64,000 nt of DNA, taken from contig NZ_QEKI01000006.1 in assembly GCF_003096355.1 (NCBI RefSeq), positions 1 to 64,000 of the forward strand. The letters are read 5' to 3'. The DNA is from Pontibacter virosus (GTDB lineage Bacteria > Bacteroidota > Bacteroidia > Cytophagales > Hymenobacteraceae). The notes below the pieces were generated by a model that was not told where the DNA came from, made no database searches, and was given only the letters and a program-made list of their open reading frames with translations. Below, one piece after another: positions 18,951 through 28,034 of the stretch. The first letter of the stretch is position 1; each line of letters opens with the position of its first letter. The position numbers were made by a program, and so were the translations under genes.

Positions 18951-19127
18951 TTACAGGCAGTAAGGTAGTTATCCTTAAATTTTTAATTCAATTGCTAAAT
19001 TGGTGATGGTTAAATTGTTTCTGCTTGAATCAGAGATAAAGCTGGTTGGTATCAACCAACTACTACAGCAAAATTGTCTATACCATCAACGAATTATAGC
19101 TTGCTATACCTTAAGCAACAGCAAGTC

Positions 19128-19178
19128 TAAACAACCCAAACCAACAATTTAACCACCAACAATTCAACAATTTAACAG
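19128..19178. other. A/C-rich low-complexity tract (CAACAATTTAAC type)
   Basis: Imperfect repeats of CAACAATT and ACAATTTAAC fill the space just after the - strand tryptophan dioxygenase gene. The related string TTAAATTGTTT occurs at about 19010 and similar sequence occurs at the right end of the window (about 63980). No gene or clear hairpin is seen in 18951-19179. Confidence 0.5.
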
Positions 19179-19179
19179 T

Positions 19180-20148
19180 TTATAAATCCCCATTCAGCAC
19201 TTTTTCCACCCAGCCTTTGCCCCAGTTCTCCAGTTCTTCTTCATTCCAGAGTTCTGGGTAGAAGATACGTTTCTGGAACTTGGGAGGCAGGTATTTCTGC
19301 CAGTTAGTTCCGCCGGTTGCTGCGATCACTTCCGGGTCGCGTTGCAGGTAGCGTACGGCTGACTTGTAATGCATGAGCGGCCAGTTCACGTTCACGTTGC
19401 TGTCGAGCTCGCGCATTTGGCGGATCAAGCGTGGGTTTTGCTGTTCTTCTTCAGACAAACGTTTGTAGGCCGACCAAACGTTCATATGCTCATACTGCCT
19501 GGCGAACTGAATCAGTTGCTGGGTATACTTTTCCTCAAAGCGAAGCAGGGTCAGCGTTTTAGATCCTGAAGAAACCTCGGTAGCGCCTTCTTTCCAGTAA
19601 ATGCAGCCTATTAGCTCTTCGTGTGTGCTCTGCAAGCCCAGTGCTTTGCGTTTCTCTTTGTCTGTGAGGTTGCGAAGCTCTGTAGAGGCAATCTCGATCA
19701 TGCGGTACTGCACCGACTGAAAACCACTCGCCGGCATCAGTGCCATGCGGAACTGCAGGAACTGTTTCGGATCCATACCATCTACCATCACATCAAACGA
19801 GTCGATCAGATTCTCGAAGTAGCGGTTAATGCGCTTCAACCGTTTAAAGAGCACTTCACCCGTAAGCGACTTATCCTCACCTATCTGTCGGTATTCTTCC
19901 AGACAGAGTTTAAAGTAAAGCTCTGTGATCTGGTGGTACATAATAAAGATCTTTTCGTCCGGGATGCTTGTGCGCGGATTCTGTAGACTCAACAGGGTGT
20001 CGAGGTGAATATAATCCCAGTAATTGAGATAATCCGTGTAGTACAGCCCTTCCAGATAAGCAGCCAGATCCTGCCCAAGCGGCACGTACTTGGCTTCCAG
20101 TCTGCGAAGTTGCTCCAGCACTTCCGGCTTAAAAGGTTGTTGCTCCAT
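19180..20148 (-). CDS. kynA: Tryptophan 2,3-dioxygenase family protein
   Basis: 322 residues from the ATG at 20148; an upstream TTG-started extension (to 20229) adds a Cys-rich stretch unlike the family. Family marks: YHQITELYFK, corresponding to the HQxxELWFK helix with the active-site His; FRMALMPASGFQSVQYRMIE, matching FR...PASGFQS; a late His in MHYKSAVRYLQ at the position of the haem ligand; and ATGGTNW in place of GTGGSSG. The enzyme would open the indole ring of tryptophan to N-formylkynurenine. The C-terminal third is divergent, so substrate specificity is less certain. No other kynurenine-pathway gene is nearby. Confidence 0.8.
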   Translation of the reverse strand: MEQQPFKPEVLEQLRRLEAKYVPLGQDLAAYLEGLYYTDYLNYWDYIHLDTLLSLQNPRTSIPDEKIFIMYHQITELYFKLCLEEYRQIGEDKSLTGEVLFKRLKRINRYFENLIDSFDVMVDGMDPKQFLQFRMALMPASGFQSVQYRMIEIASTELRNLTDKEKRKALGLQSTHEELIGCIYWKEGATEVSSGSKTLTLLRFEEKYTQQLIQFARQYEHMNVWSAYKRLSEEEQQNPRLIRQMRELDSNVNVNWPLMHYKSAVRYLQRDPEVIAATGGTNWQKYLPPKFQKRIFYPELWNEEELENWGKGWVEKVLNGDL

Positions 20149-20474
20149 GGTTTTCAGATGGGGGTTGGTGAAACGCCATTTACATGCAAATAAAGTAAAA
20201 CAATCGCATAGATTCTGGCAACAGGCCAATAATTATCACACCCTTTCTTCTAAACATTAAACAGCCGAAATTAATCCACAACGTGCAGGCAACCTTTTTA
20301 CAGTGTCCATCATCCTAGGTACAGTCAGTGGCAAATGTGACAAGAAGTTAGTGGGGCTGGTGGTAACATTGATAGAGCAAAAGCGACAGTTGGTAGAAAT
20401 CAGCAGAATATAACGACGAAAAAATGTTATAATAGGCCTTAATTATTAAATTTGGGTTTTACGATATTTGCATC
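20149..20474. other. Divergent intergenic region, no gene seen
   Basis: These 326 bases separate kynA (-) from sdaAB (+) and must contain both promoters. Before sdaAB, GATATTTG (one base off TAnnTTTG) ends four bases upstream of the ATG. No RNA gene, ORF or strong hairpin is apparent. Confidence 0.5.
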
Positions 20475-21152
20475 ATGGCAGAAAAAAGCAGTGTCTTTGA
20501 TATGATAGGCCCCATCATGATTGGCCCCTCCAGCTCCCATACCGCTGGCGTTGTGCGCATTGCGCGAGCTGCCATCCGTGTATTAGGTACCGCACCGGAG
20601 GAGGCGATCATTACTTTCTACAATTCTTTCGCCCAGACTTATGAAGGCCATGGCTCAGACCGTGCCATTGTGGCGGGCTTGCTTGATTTCAAAACAGATG
20701 ACAAACGCATTAAGGAAGCTTTTGACCATGCCAAAGAGCGCGGACTCAAATATACTTTCCGCTCTGTCGGCAATGCCTCCACCATGCACCCCAACACCAT
20801 CAAGTTGAACCTGAAGGCCGGAGACCGGCAGGTGGAAGTGATCGGTCAAAGCCGGGGAGGTGGCGTCATTAACATTGTAGAAGTGGACGGGTTCAGCGCT
20901 AATTTTTCGGCCAACCTGCACACGCTTATCATAGACGCGGACGATGTGAAAGGCAGTATCGCATTCATCGCTACCGTGATCGCGCACGATGACTGCAACA
21001 TTGCTACCATGAACGTGTCGCGTAAAGGCAGAAATGAGATGGCGCGTCAGTTCATCGAAATGGATTCCGGCATCAAGCCGATCACGCTGGAGTACTTGAA
21101 GCAGCTCAGCTGGGTGAAGCACGTGATCTATATCCCCAATATCGACCTTTAA
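20475..21152 (+). CDS. sdaAB: L-serine ammonia-lyase, iron-sulfur type, beta subunit
   Basis: 225 residues. The N-terminus has the family hallmark FDMIGPIMIGPSSSHTAGV. The C-terminal part (from about residue 145) is an ACT domain (TLIIDADDVKGSIAFIATVI). Together with an alpha subunit that carries the 4Fe-4S cluster, the enzyme converts L-serine to pyruvate and ammonia. The alpha gene is not in this window. The gene is followed after 14 bases by a TolC family gene and seems to be the first gene of an operon ending with gpsA. Confidence 0.9.
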   Translation: MAEKSSVFDMIGPIMIGPSSSHTAGVVRIARAAIRVLGTAPEEAIITFYNSFAQTYEGHGSDRAIVAGLLDFKTDDKRIKEAFDHAKERGLKYTFRSVGNASTMHPNTIKLNLKAGDRQVEVIGQSRGGGVINIVEVDGFSANFSANLHTLIIDADDVKGSIAFIATVIAHDDCNIATMNVSRKGRNEMARQFIEMDSGIKPITLEYLKQLSWVKHVIYIPNIDL

Positions 21153-21166
21153 GAAAAAACCACACT

Positions 21167-22651
21167 ATGAAAAAAATGTCGAACAAAGTGCTGCTACTGG
21201 CTCTTGGCTTAACGCTGGGCGGTTTAAACTCCGCAATGGCGCAACAGCAACAAGGAGCAGGCAGCGATGGAATCTGGTCACTGCAGGAGGCAGTAGAGTA
21301 CGCGAAGGCAAATAACCTGAATGTGCGCCAAAGCAGCCTTAACAGGGAGTTAAGCAGAGCTGATCTTGTCCAATCCAGGAACAACCGCTTGCCAAGTTTA
21401 AATGCGAATGGAAGCTATGGGTTTAACACAGGTTCATTCCAGGATCCGGTAAACTTTACGTTGACGACGGATAATGCATGGTCAGCTAATGGTGGGATCA
21501 ACGCAAGCCTTCCTCTTTTTGCCGGGTTCCAGCAGGTAAATCAAATAAAGCAGCAGGAGCTGAGCTTAGAAGCAAGCGAGCAGGAGTTCCTATCCGCTCA
21601 GAATGATATCACCATACAGATCGTAACCGCATACCTGAACATCTTGTTTGCTAATGAGCAAATGGCTGTTTCAGATCTGCAGCGCAATCTAACCAACCAG
21701 CAGCTGAGCCGCACTCGTGTGCTTTTTAAAGCAGGCAGTTTAGCCGAAAATTCTGTATTGGACCTGGAGTCACAACTTGCAACTGACGAGCTTAACTATA
21801 TCACAGCACAGAATCAGCGCGATATTTCCAGGCTGACCCTGATGCAGCTGCTCAATATTCCTACCACAGAGGAGTTCCAGGTAGAGATACCTAACATTCC
21901 GGAACCAGATGCAAATCCGGTGATTGTGAACGGAAGTCAGGTATACGACATAGCCTTGCAAACATTGCCGGCAATCAAAGCAGCCGATCTTCGGTTACGC
22001 AGCACTGAAAAAGGTGTTGAGGTAGCGCAGGGTGCCTATTATCCCCGCTTAAGTTTATTTGCAGGGGCATCCAGCCGATACCTTAGCACCAGCAGGTTCT
22101 TCACAGGTACAGAAACGGTTGACCTGGGGAGTAACCGCCCTCAAATAGTTTACTACGATAATAACCGTACGCGTTCTGAAACGTTATACTTTCCGAATAT
22201 AGTAACCCAGCGTCTTGATGAGGATTACCCGCTATTCAGGCAGTTCGAAGGCAATTTAGCAACACGGGTTGGTCTGTCACTAGACATTCCTATTTTCAAT
22301 GGATTCCAGGTACGCACTAACGTGCAGCGGGCCAAGCTGCAACAACAAAACGCCCAGCTCAATGCCGATATCGCCCGCAATAACCTGCGGCAGACGATTG
22401 AGCAGGCGCATGTGGATGCCCTTGCGGCCCAGCGTCGCTATGCGGCGGCCCGGCAGCAGGTAAACGCCTCCGAGAAGAACTTTCGCAATGCTGAACTCAG
22501 ACTGCAGAGTGGTGTTATCAATACCGTAGATTTCAATGTCGTGGCGAACACTTATCGCTCCGCCCAATCCAATCTGGTGCAGGCGAAATACGACTATACC
22601 TTTAAACTCAAAGTCTTGGACTTCTACCAAGGAAAAGACCTCTCTTTCTAA
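21167..22651 (+). CDS. TolC family outer-membrane efflux channel
   Basis: 494 residues with signal peptide (VLLLALGLTLGGLNSAMAQ). Two outer-membrane-efflux-protein repeats are visible: WSLQEAVEYAKANNLNVRQS opens the first, and long Gln/Ala coiled coils occur at about 105-220 and 355-480. The protein should trimerise as an outer-membrane beta barrel with a periplasmic tunnel. The start used is the first ATG; the Met three codons later is equally possible. The adaptor gene begins 9 bases after the stop, so the two work together; the inner-membrane permease is not encoded next to them. Confidence 0.92.
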   Translation: MKKMSNKVLLLALGLTLGGLNSAMAQQQQGAGSDGIWSLQEAVEYAKANNLNVRQSSLNRELSRADLVQSRNNRLPSLNANGSYGFNTGSFQDPVNFTLTTDNAWSANGGINASLPLFAGFQQVNQIKQQELSLEASEQEFLSAQNDITIQIVTAYLNILFANEQMAVSDLQRNLTNQQLSRTRVLFKAGSLAENSVLDLESQLATDELNYITAQNQRDISRLTLMQLLNIPTTEEFQVEIPNIPEPDANPVIVNGSQVYDIALQTLPAIKAADLRLRSTEKGVEVAQGAYYPRLSLFAGASSRYLSTSRFFTGTETVDLGSNRPQIVYYDNNRTRSETLYFPNIVTQRLDEDYPLFRQFEGNLATRVGLSLDIPIFNGFQVRTNVQRAKLQQQNAQLNADIARNNLRQTIEQAHVDALAAQRRYAAARQQVNASEKNFRNAELRLQSGVINTVDFNVVANTYRSAQSNLVQAKYDYTFKLKVLDFYQGKDLSF

Positions 22652-22660
22652 TTTAAAATC

Positions 22661-24040
22661 ATGGCTGCAAAAAAATCGAATAAGCTTATTTACACCCTGA
22701 TAGGCGTACTGGTGCTGTTTCTTGTACTGGCTCTTGTTGCTAAAAAAGCAGGTTGGATCGGCAAAGAAGAAGGAACGGAGGTTGTGCTGGCCGATGTAAA
22801 GCGCACCGAGATCGTTGAAAAAGTAAGCGCATCGGGTAAAGTACAACCTGAGACGGAAGTTAAAATCAGCCCGGACGTATCCGGTGAAATTATCGAACTG
22901 ACCGTGCAGGAAGGCGACTCAGTTATAAAAGGACAACTGTTGGTGCGTATTCGCCCTGATAACTACAAGTCGCTGGTAGACATGCAGACGGCAGGCGTTA
23001 ACCAGGCGCGTGCTAACCTGGCCCAGTCAAAAGCCCGTCTGGCACAATCGCGTGCTAATTTTGTCCAGGTGGAGCAGAATTTCCGGCGTAACAAGGGCCT
23101 TTTTGACCAGAAAGTGATCTCTGAAGCGGAATACCAGCAGATAAAGGCCCAGTACGAGGCTGGAAAGCAGGAAATTGAGTCACTGGCGCAGAGTGTTCGT
23201 GCTGCGGAGTACGGTATACAAAATGCACAAGCCTCTTTAAACGATGCCCGCGAGAACCTGAATAAGACCACCATCTATGCACCTGTGAGTGGCACGGTGT
23301 CAAAACTCAATGTGGAGAGAGGGGAACGCGTGGTTGGTACTTCCCAGATGGCTGGTACGGAGATCATGCGCATTGCCAACCTCAATAACATGGAGGTGCG
23401 TGTGAACGTGAACGAAAACGATATCATCCGGGTGGGTATGGGCGACTCTGTAATAGTGGAAGTTGACTCGTATACAAGCCGCGACGAGAAGTTCAAAGGC
23501 ATAGTAACCTCCATTGCCAACACGGCGAAGGACGCCGCTTCGCTAGAAGCAGTGACTGAGTTTGAGGTGCGCATACGTTTGCTGAACGAATCTTACAGCC
23601 ACCTGGCAGACAAGAATGCCCGTCCTTTCCGCCCGGGTATGACAGCATCCGTTGACATTATCACAGCGCGCAAAGGCAATGTTTTATCTGTACCTTTGTC
23701 GGCAGTGACGACTCGTTCGAACACACCAGCCAAGGCAACAGATGAAAACGGTGAGGAAAAAGACGCTGAAAACAACGAAGCTCCAGCTGCACCTGCAGGT
23801 CCGATCGATGAAGTGGTTTTTGTGCTCGGAGCTGACAATACAGTTAAAACCGTAAAGGTAAAAACAGGCATCAGCGATTTCGATAACATCGAAATTCTGA
23901 GCGGTCTGGAAGAAGGCCAAAAAATAGTTTCTGGACCTTTCAGAGCGGTGTCCAAAACGCTGAAAGACGGTGCTAAGGTGGCTGTAAAAGACGAGAAGTC
24001 ACTAAACAAATCAGCTTTGGCTGAAGCGAATGGTGAATAA
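22661..24040 (+). CDS. Efflux periplasmic adaptor (HlyD/MacA-like membrane-fusion protein)
   Basis: 459 residues. One N-terminal membrane anchor (LIYTLIGVLVLFLVLALVA), a lipoyl-like half (KISPDVSGEIIELTVQEGDS), a long coiled-coil hairpin rich in Gln/Ala/Arg (about 105-205), the second lipoyl half (TTIYAPVSGTVSKLNVERGE), beta-barrel, and an MP domain interrupted by a Glu/Ala/Pro-rich insert (about 350-375). The layout fits adaptors of MacB-type ABC or RND pumps. Only the TolC gene is adjacent, and gpsA rather than a permease gene follows after 16 bases, so the motor must be encoded elsewhere. Confidence 0.9.
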   Translation: MAAKKSNKLIYTLIGVLVLFLVLALVAKKAGWIGKEEGTEVVLADVKRTEIVEKVSASGKVQPETEVKISPDVSGEIIELTVQEGDSVIKGQLLVRIRPDNYKSLVDMQTAGVNQARANLAQSKARLAQSRANFVQVEQNFRRNKGLFDQKVISEAEYQQIKAQYEAGKQEIESLAQSVRAAEYGIQNAQASLNDARENLNKTTIYAPVSGTVSKLNVERGERVVGTSQMAGTEIMRIANLNNMEVRVNVNENDIIRVGMGDSVIVEVDSYTSRDEKFKGIVTSIANTAKDAASLEAVTEFEVRIRLLNESYSHLADKNARPFRPGMTASVDIITARKGNVLSVPLSAVTTRSNTPAKATDENGEEKDAENNEAPAAPAGPIDEVVFVLGADNTVKTVKVKTGISDFDNIEILSGLEEGQKIVSGPFRAVSKTLKDGAKVAVKDEKSLNKSALAEANGE

Positions 24041-24056
24041 CAAATAGACATCCGGT

Positions 24057-25046
24057 TTGGAAAAAATTGCAGTTATAGGAGGAGGAAGCTGGGCTTCGGC
24101 GCTGGTGAAAATCCTCTCAGAAAATAAATCACAGGTACACTGGTGGATGCGCAACGAAAACGATGTGCAGCACCTGATCAATTACCGGCACAATCCCCGT
24201 TACCTGAGTGGCGTAACCTACGACCTGAACTACGTGAAGCCTTCAACGGACCTGCGCAATGTCGTAGCTGTGGCAGACTGGGTGATCCTGGCTGTACCCG
24301 CTGCATTTATACAGGAGGCTTTGGGCGGTCTGGAGCAGGATGCCTTGAAAGACAAGGTGCTGATATCCGCCATTAAGGGTATGATCCCAAAGCAGAATAT
24401 CCTGATCACCGATTACCTGGGTCAGCAATACGGTGTGCCAAACAGCCATCAACTAGTAGTAGCCGGTCCATGCCATGCTGAGGAAGTGGCCATGGAAAAA
24501 CAATCGTACCTGACCATCGGTTCGTATGATTTGCCTACGGCAGAGCGCTTCTGTGAATTGCTGCGCAACCGTTACGTCAAAGCAAATCCGCTCGAAGACC
24601 TGGATGGCGTCGAGTATTGTGCTGTGATCAAGAACATCATTGCGCTGGCCTGTGGTATAGCCCGCGGCCTGAACTATGGTGACAATTTTCAGGCAGTGCT
24701 CGTGTCGAATGCCATGCAGGAGATCGAGCGCTTTCTGCATGCCGTCATGCCGATCCACCGCGACCTGAATGGCTCAGCTTACCTGGGTGACTTACTGGTG
24801 ACAGCTTACTCGCAGTTCAGCCGCAACCGTACGTTTGGTAACATGATCGGACATGGTTATACCGTTAAGTCTGCCCAAATTGAGATGAACATGGTGGCGG
24901 AGGGGTACTATGCCGTGCAAAGCATTTACGAACTCAACAAAAAACTAAAGGTAGAAATGCCGATCACAAAGGCGGTATACCTGATTTTATACGAGCGTAT
25001 CGCACCAGCCGTAGAGTTTGAGATATTAAAGGAAAAGCTTTCCTAA
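24057..25046 (+). CDS. gpsA: NAD(P)H-dependent glycerol-3-phosphate dehydrogenase
   Basis: 329 residues, normal length. It reduces dihydroxyacetone phosphate to sn-glycerol 3-phosphate for phospholipid synthesis in the cytosol. The nucleotide-binding loop is IAVIGGGSWASALVKIL; further conserved segments are VISAIKGM, VVAGPCHAEEVA and EYCAVIKNIIALACGIARGL with the catalytic Lys. The start is a TTG directly before the Rossmann strand; no ATG is available. The gene ends an apparent operon with sdaAB, tolC and the adaptor, and is followed by a hairpin terminator. Confidence 0.92.
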   Translation: MEKIAVIGGGSWASALVKILSENKSQVHWWMRNENDVQHLINYRHNPRYLSGVTYDLNYVKPSTDLRNVVAVADWVILAVPAAFIQEALGGLEQDALKDKVLISAIKGMIPKQNILITDYLGQQYGVPNSHQLVVAGPCHAEEVAMEKQSYLTIGSYDLPTAERFCELLRNRYVKANPLEDLDGVEYCAVIKNIIALACGIARGLNYGDNFQAVLVSNAMQEIERFLHAVMPIHRDLNGSAYLGDLLVTAYSQFSRNRTFGNMIGHGYTVKSAQIEMNMVAEGYYAVQSIYELNKKLKVEMPITKAVYLILYERIAPAVEFEILKEKLS

Positions 25047-25063
25047 TTAGCCATTCCAAAAAT

Positions 25064-25100
25064 TGCGAAAGGCATACCCTGTGGTGTGCCTTTCGCGTTT
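25064..25100 (+). terminator. Hairpin terminator after gpsA
   Basis: GCGAAAGGCATACC pairs with GTGTGCCTTTCGC (one G-T pair) around a short loop. The following T run is short (GTTT), so strength is uncertain. Confidence 0.65.
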
Positions 25101-25130
25101 AAAGCCCTATCCGTTTGACGGGCCTGATCC

Positions 25131-26117
25131 ATGAAACAGCATTTCCAGCAAATTGATATTCTGAAGGGACTGGCCATCATTGCCGTACTTCTGTTGCACT
25201 CGCTCTCGCGGGAGCAATTGATTGCAAGTTATGCTGTATTTCATATCTGGCAAGCCGTCCCGATTTTTATGGTGTTGATGGGCTTGAACCTGGGCATGTC
25301 CTATAGTAGCAAAACACTGCATTTTGATCAGCTCTATACCCCACATTATTTCCAGAAAAAAGCCCTGCGCATTATTTTCCCGCTCTTGCTTATGTATGTC
25401 ATCTCCTTGGTGGCGGGCTTTGTTTGGGAACAGGTATACGCACGCGAGGTCTATACCTTAGGCTGGAAAAATCTGATCGGCGTGCTGCCGGTTTCGGGCA
25501 AGGGCAATTACTTTATAACCCTTTTGCTGCAGTCCCTGATTGTGCTGCCGCTGATCGGCTATACCTTCAATCGCTGGCCTGTACGCACAAGTCTGGTGTT
25601 GGTGTTTGTTGAGATCGTCTTTCAACTCATAGCTTATCAGATTCCATATTTCGAGGAGGACCGCTATCTCTACGATGCCGCGCTGTTCCGTTACTTCTCA
25701 GCGATTGCCTTAGGCCTATGGCTTTCCCGTCTGATCACTACATCAGACAAGAGGTATAGCTGGCTATTGCTTATAGCCGGGATTGGCAGTGGGCTATACC
25801 TGTACTTTCATCAATCTCAAGGCATTAGTTTGCCCTACATCAGACCCGAATGGCAGGCGCAGTTGTTTCTTACTTTCCCTTATGCTGCTTTGTTGATTTT
25901 TGCAGGTATACTGGCTTTCCCACAACAATCAGGATTTGCTGTCCTTCAAACGATAGCTACCATTGGCAAAGCGTCATACCACATCTTTCTGGCACAAGTC
26001 CTCTATTTCGGTCTGGTACAGGATGATATGGACATAGCGCTTAATTTAGCGGTGTGCCTCATTGCCGGAGGGGTATTTTACTGGCTTGAATCTTATTTAA
26101 GCAAAAAACTATCGTAA
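25131..26117 (+). CDS. Membrane acyltransferase (acyltransferase 3 family)
   Basis: 328 residues with about ten hydrophobic helices. The N-terminus IDILKGLAIIAVLLLHSLSR contains the family start (D-x-x-K/R-G, with His in LLHS). Such integral membrane proteins O-acylate surface polysaccharides or lipids. No glycan gene lies beside it. The product is slightly shorter than typical OafA-like proteins and has no C-terminal SGNH domain. The start ATG lies 30 bases beyond the gpsA terminator. Confidence 0.8.
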   Translation: MKQHFQQIDILKGLAIIAVLLLHSLSREQLIASYAVFHIWQAVPIFMVLMGLNLGMSYSSKTLHFDQLYTPHYFQKKALRIIFPLLLMYVISLVAGFVWEQVYAREVYTLGWKNLIGVLPVSGKGNYFITLLLQSLIVLPLIGYTFNRWPVRTSLVLVFVEIVFQLIAYQIPYFEEDRYLYDAALFRYFSAIALGLWLSRLITTSDKRYSWLLLIAGIGSGLYLYFHQSQGISLPYIRPEWQAQLFLTFPYAALLIFAGILAFPQQSGFAVLQTIATIGKASYHIFLAQVLYFGLVQDDMDIALNLAVCLIAGGVFYWLESYLSKKLS

Positions 26118-26156
26118 TAGGGGTATACCTTACGCACCACCTTACTAACTTCAGCT

Positions 26157-26561
26157 ATGATAACTAAAGTCACCTGCGCCCTGATCGAACAATATGGTCG
26201 TGTGCTGATCACACAGCGCAGCGAAACCATGCCACAAGCCATGCTCTGGGAATTTCCGGGCGGAAAAGTAGAGGACGGTGAAACAGAAGAAGCCTGCCTA
26301 ATACGTGAAATAAAAGAAGAACTAAATCTTAGCATAACCCCGAAAAAGCGCCTTACGCCGGTAGTGCAGCGTTATGGTGACAAAACCATCGAACTCATAC
26401 CTTACCTCTGCCAATACAACGGAGGCACGATCAAACTTGCAGAACACCGTTCTTACCATTGGGTCGTGCCACAGGATTTGGCCAATTACGATTGGTGTCC
26501 GGCCGACGTCCCGATCATGCAGGAGTTTGTGGCGCTGGCAGGAGAGCAATTTTCTTCGTAA
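26157..26561 (+). CDS. Nudix hydrolase, MutT-like
   Basis: 134 residues, a single Nudix domain. The Nudix box runs from GGKVEDGETEEACLI to REIKEELNL, with all the Glu residues needed for Mg binding. MutT proteins remove 8-oxo-dGTP from the nucleotide pool. The length and the start (ITKVTCALIEQYGRVLITQR) fit the MutT subgroup, but substrate cannot be proved from sequence. The gene lies between the acyltransferase and an rRNA methyltransferase on the same strand. Confidence 0.85.
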   Translation: MITKVTCALIEQYGRVLITQRSETMPQAMLWEFPGGKVEDGETEEACLIREIKEELNLSITPKKRLTPVVQRYGDKTIELIPYLCQYNGGTIKLAEHRSYHWVVPQDLANYDWCPADVPIMQEFVALAGEQFSS

Positions 26562-26601
26562 CAAGTAAAGCCAACCTTTTCACGAAAAGGTCAAATTGCC
26601 G

Positions 26602-26609
26602 TACCTTTG
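26602..26609 (+). promoter_or_regulatory. Bacteroidota -7 element (TACCTTTG) before the RsmF-like gene
   Basis: A perfect TAnnTTTG ends three bases before the ATG at 26613, so the transcript would begin close to or inside the start of the coding region. The in-frame TTG at 26607 lies inside this element and is therefore an unlikely start. Confidence 0.55.
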
Positions 26610-26612
26610 GGG

Positions 26613-28019
26613 ATGGAATTACCACAATCATTTGCGCAACGCATGAAGGGGCAGCTTGGTCCTGACTATACCCGATTTGAGGAGGCCTTGCAACGTCCCG
26701 CGCCTACCAGTATCCGGTTGAACAGGAAAAAGCTGCCGGGGCAGCCGAACATGCCGCGTATACCCTGGACGGAAACAGGCTATTATTTACCAGAGCGTCC
26801 GCAGTTTACGCTGGATCCACGTCTGCATGCCGGGGGCTATTACGTGCAGGAGGCCAGTTCCATGTTTTTAGAACAAGCGCTTCGCCAGCACGCTGATCTT
26901 GGTCAGCCGCTCCATGTGTTGGACCTTTGTGGAGCTCCCGGTGGCAAAACCACCCACATCGCCAGTTTGATCTCACCAGACAGTTTGCTGGTAGCCAATG
27001 AAGTGATTCGTAGCCGCGCTAGCATCCTGGCCGAGAACGTGACCAAATGGGGAAGCGGCAACGTGGTGGTCACCAACAACGACCCGCGCGACTTTGGCCG
27101 CCTGCCGGAGTTTTTTGACGTGATGGTGGTAGACGCTCCCTGCAGCGGGGAAGGTATGTTCCGCAAAGATCCGCAGGCCATGAATGAATGGTCGGATGAA
27201 AATGTGAACCTCTGCGCTCAACGCCAGCAGCGCATTTTAATGGATGTCTGGGAAGCCCTGCGGCCGGGTGGCCTCCTGATTTACAGCACCTGCACCTGGA
27301 ACCTGGCGGAGAACGAACAGAACATCGCCTGGCTGGCCGATCAGGAAAACGCGCAGCCGCTCTCGCTTACACTGGATCCGGCATGGGGCGTGGAAGCAAC
27401 TTCGCTCAATGGCGTTTCCGGCTACCGTTTCTACCCGCATCAGGTGCAGGGCGAAGGCTTCTTTTTGTCAGTTATCCGCAAGGCGGGAGAGTACGAAGAT
27501 CCTCAGCAATCATCTAAAAAGAAAAAATATAAGCTGACACTGGCCGGCAAAAAAGAACAAGCCATGGTGAACAACTGGTTAGTGGAACCGGATCGCTTTG
27601 CCTGGGTGCAGTACGGGGAAGTGATCTCGGCTATACCTGAGAATCTATTCGAAGAGGTAGACCAGCTCTACCAGAACTTGTATGTAATCTACGCTGGCAC
27701 CGAAATAGCCGAAGCGAAAGGCAAAAAACTGAAACCGCTACAGGCACTTGCCCTGTCACAGTATATCAACAAGGCAGTTTTCCGTACCGAAGAACTCAAT
27801 CTGGAATCAGCCCTGCGCTATCTCCGCAAAGAAGACATTGGCATTGGCGGTAACAGCAACAACTGGATCTTGCTTCAGTTCGGAGGCCTGCCCCTTGGCT
27901 GGGCCAAGCAAGTTGGCAACCGCCTTAACAACTACTATCCAAAAGAGTGGCGCATCCGAATGGAACTTCCCCAGGTTTTAGAGTTAAAGGGATGGGGAAT
28001 AAAGAAGTTAGAAAGATAG
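26613..28019 (+). CDS. rRNA cytosine-C5 methyltransferase, RsmF/NOL1-like
   Basis: 468 residues. It has a SAM-dependent methyltransferase core (VLDLCGAPGGKTTHIASLI) and the two catalytic cysteines of RNA m5C enzymes (VVDAPCSGEGMFRKD and LIYSTCTWNLAENEQ). The C-terminal 170 residues form the RsmF-type RNA-binding part (a PUA-like tail). It should modify a cytosine of 16S rRNA. The ATG at 26613 is chosen because a promoter element covers the more upstream TTG. It converges on a second rRNA methyltransferase gene with a 36-base palindrome between them. Confidence 0.88.
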   Translation: MELPQSFAQRMKGQLGPDYTRFEEALQRPAPTSIRLNRKKLPGQPNMPRIPWTETGYYLPERPQFTLDPRLHAGGYYVQEASSMFLEQALRQHADLGQPLHVLDLCGAPGGKTTHIASLISPDSLLVANEVIRSRASILAENVTKWGSGNVVVTNNDPRDFGRLPEFFDVMVVDAPCSGEGMFRKDPQAMNEWSDENVNLCAQRQQRILMDVWEALRPGGLLIYSTCTWNLAENEQNIAWLADQENAQPLSLTLDPAWGVEATSLNGVSGYRFYPHQVQGEGFFLSVIRKAGEYEDPQQSSKKKKYKLTLAGKKEQAMVNNWLVEPDRFAWVQYGEVISAIPENLFEEVDQLYQNLYVIYAGTEIAEAKGKKLKPLQALALSQYINKAVFRTEELNLESALRYLRKEDIGIGGNSNNWILLQFGGLPLGWAKQVGNRLNNYYPKEWRIRMELPQVLELKGWGIKKLER

Positions 28020-28034
28020 ATAGCTGTAAGGTAT

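Noticed and set aside
20149..20229. N-terminal extension of the tryptophan dioxygenase gene
   Set aside because: The extra 27 residues are Cys-rich, start with a non-ATG codon and do not resemble the family; the ATG at 20148 fits.
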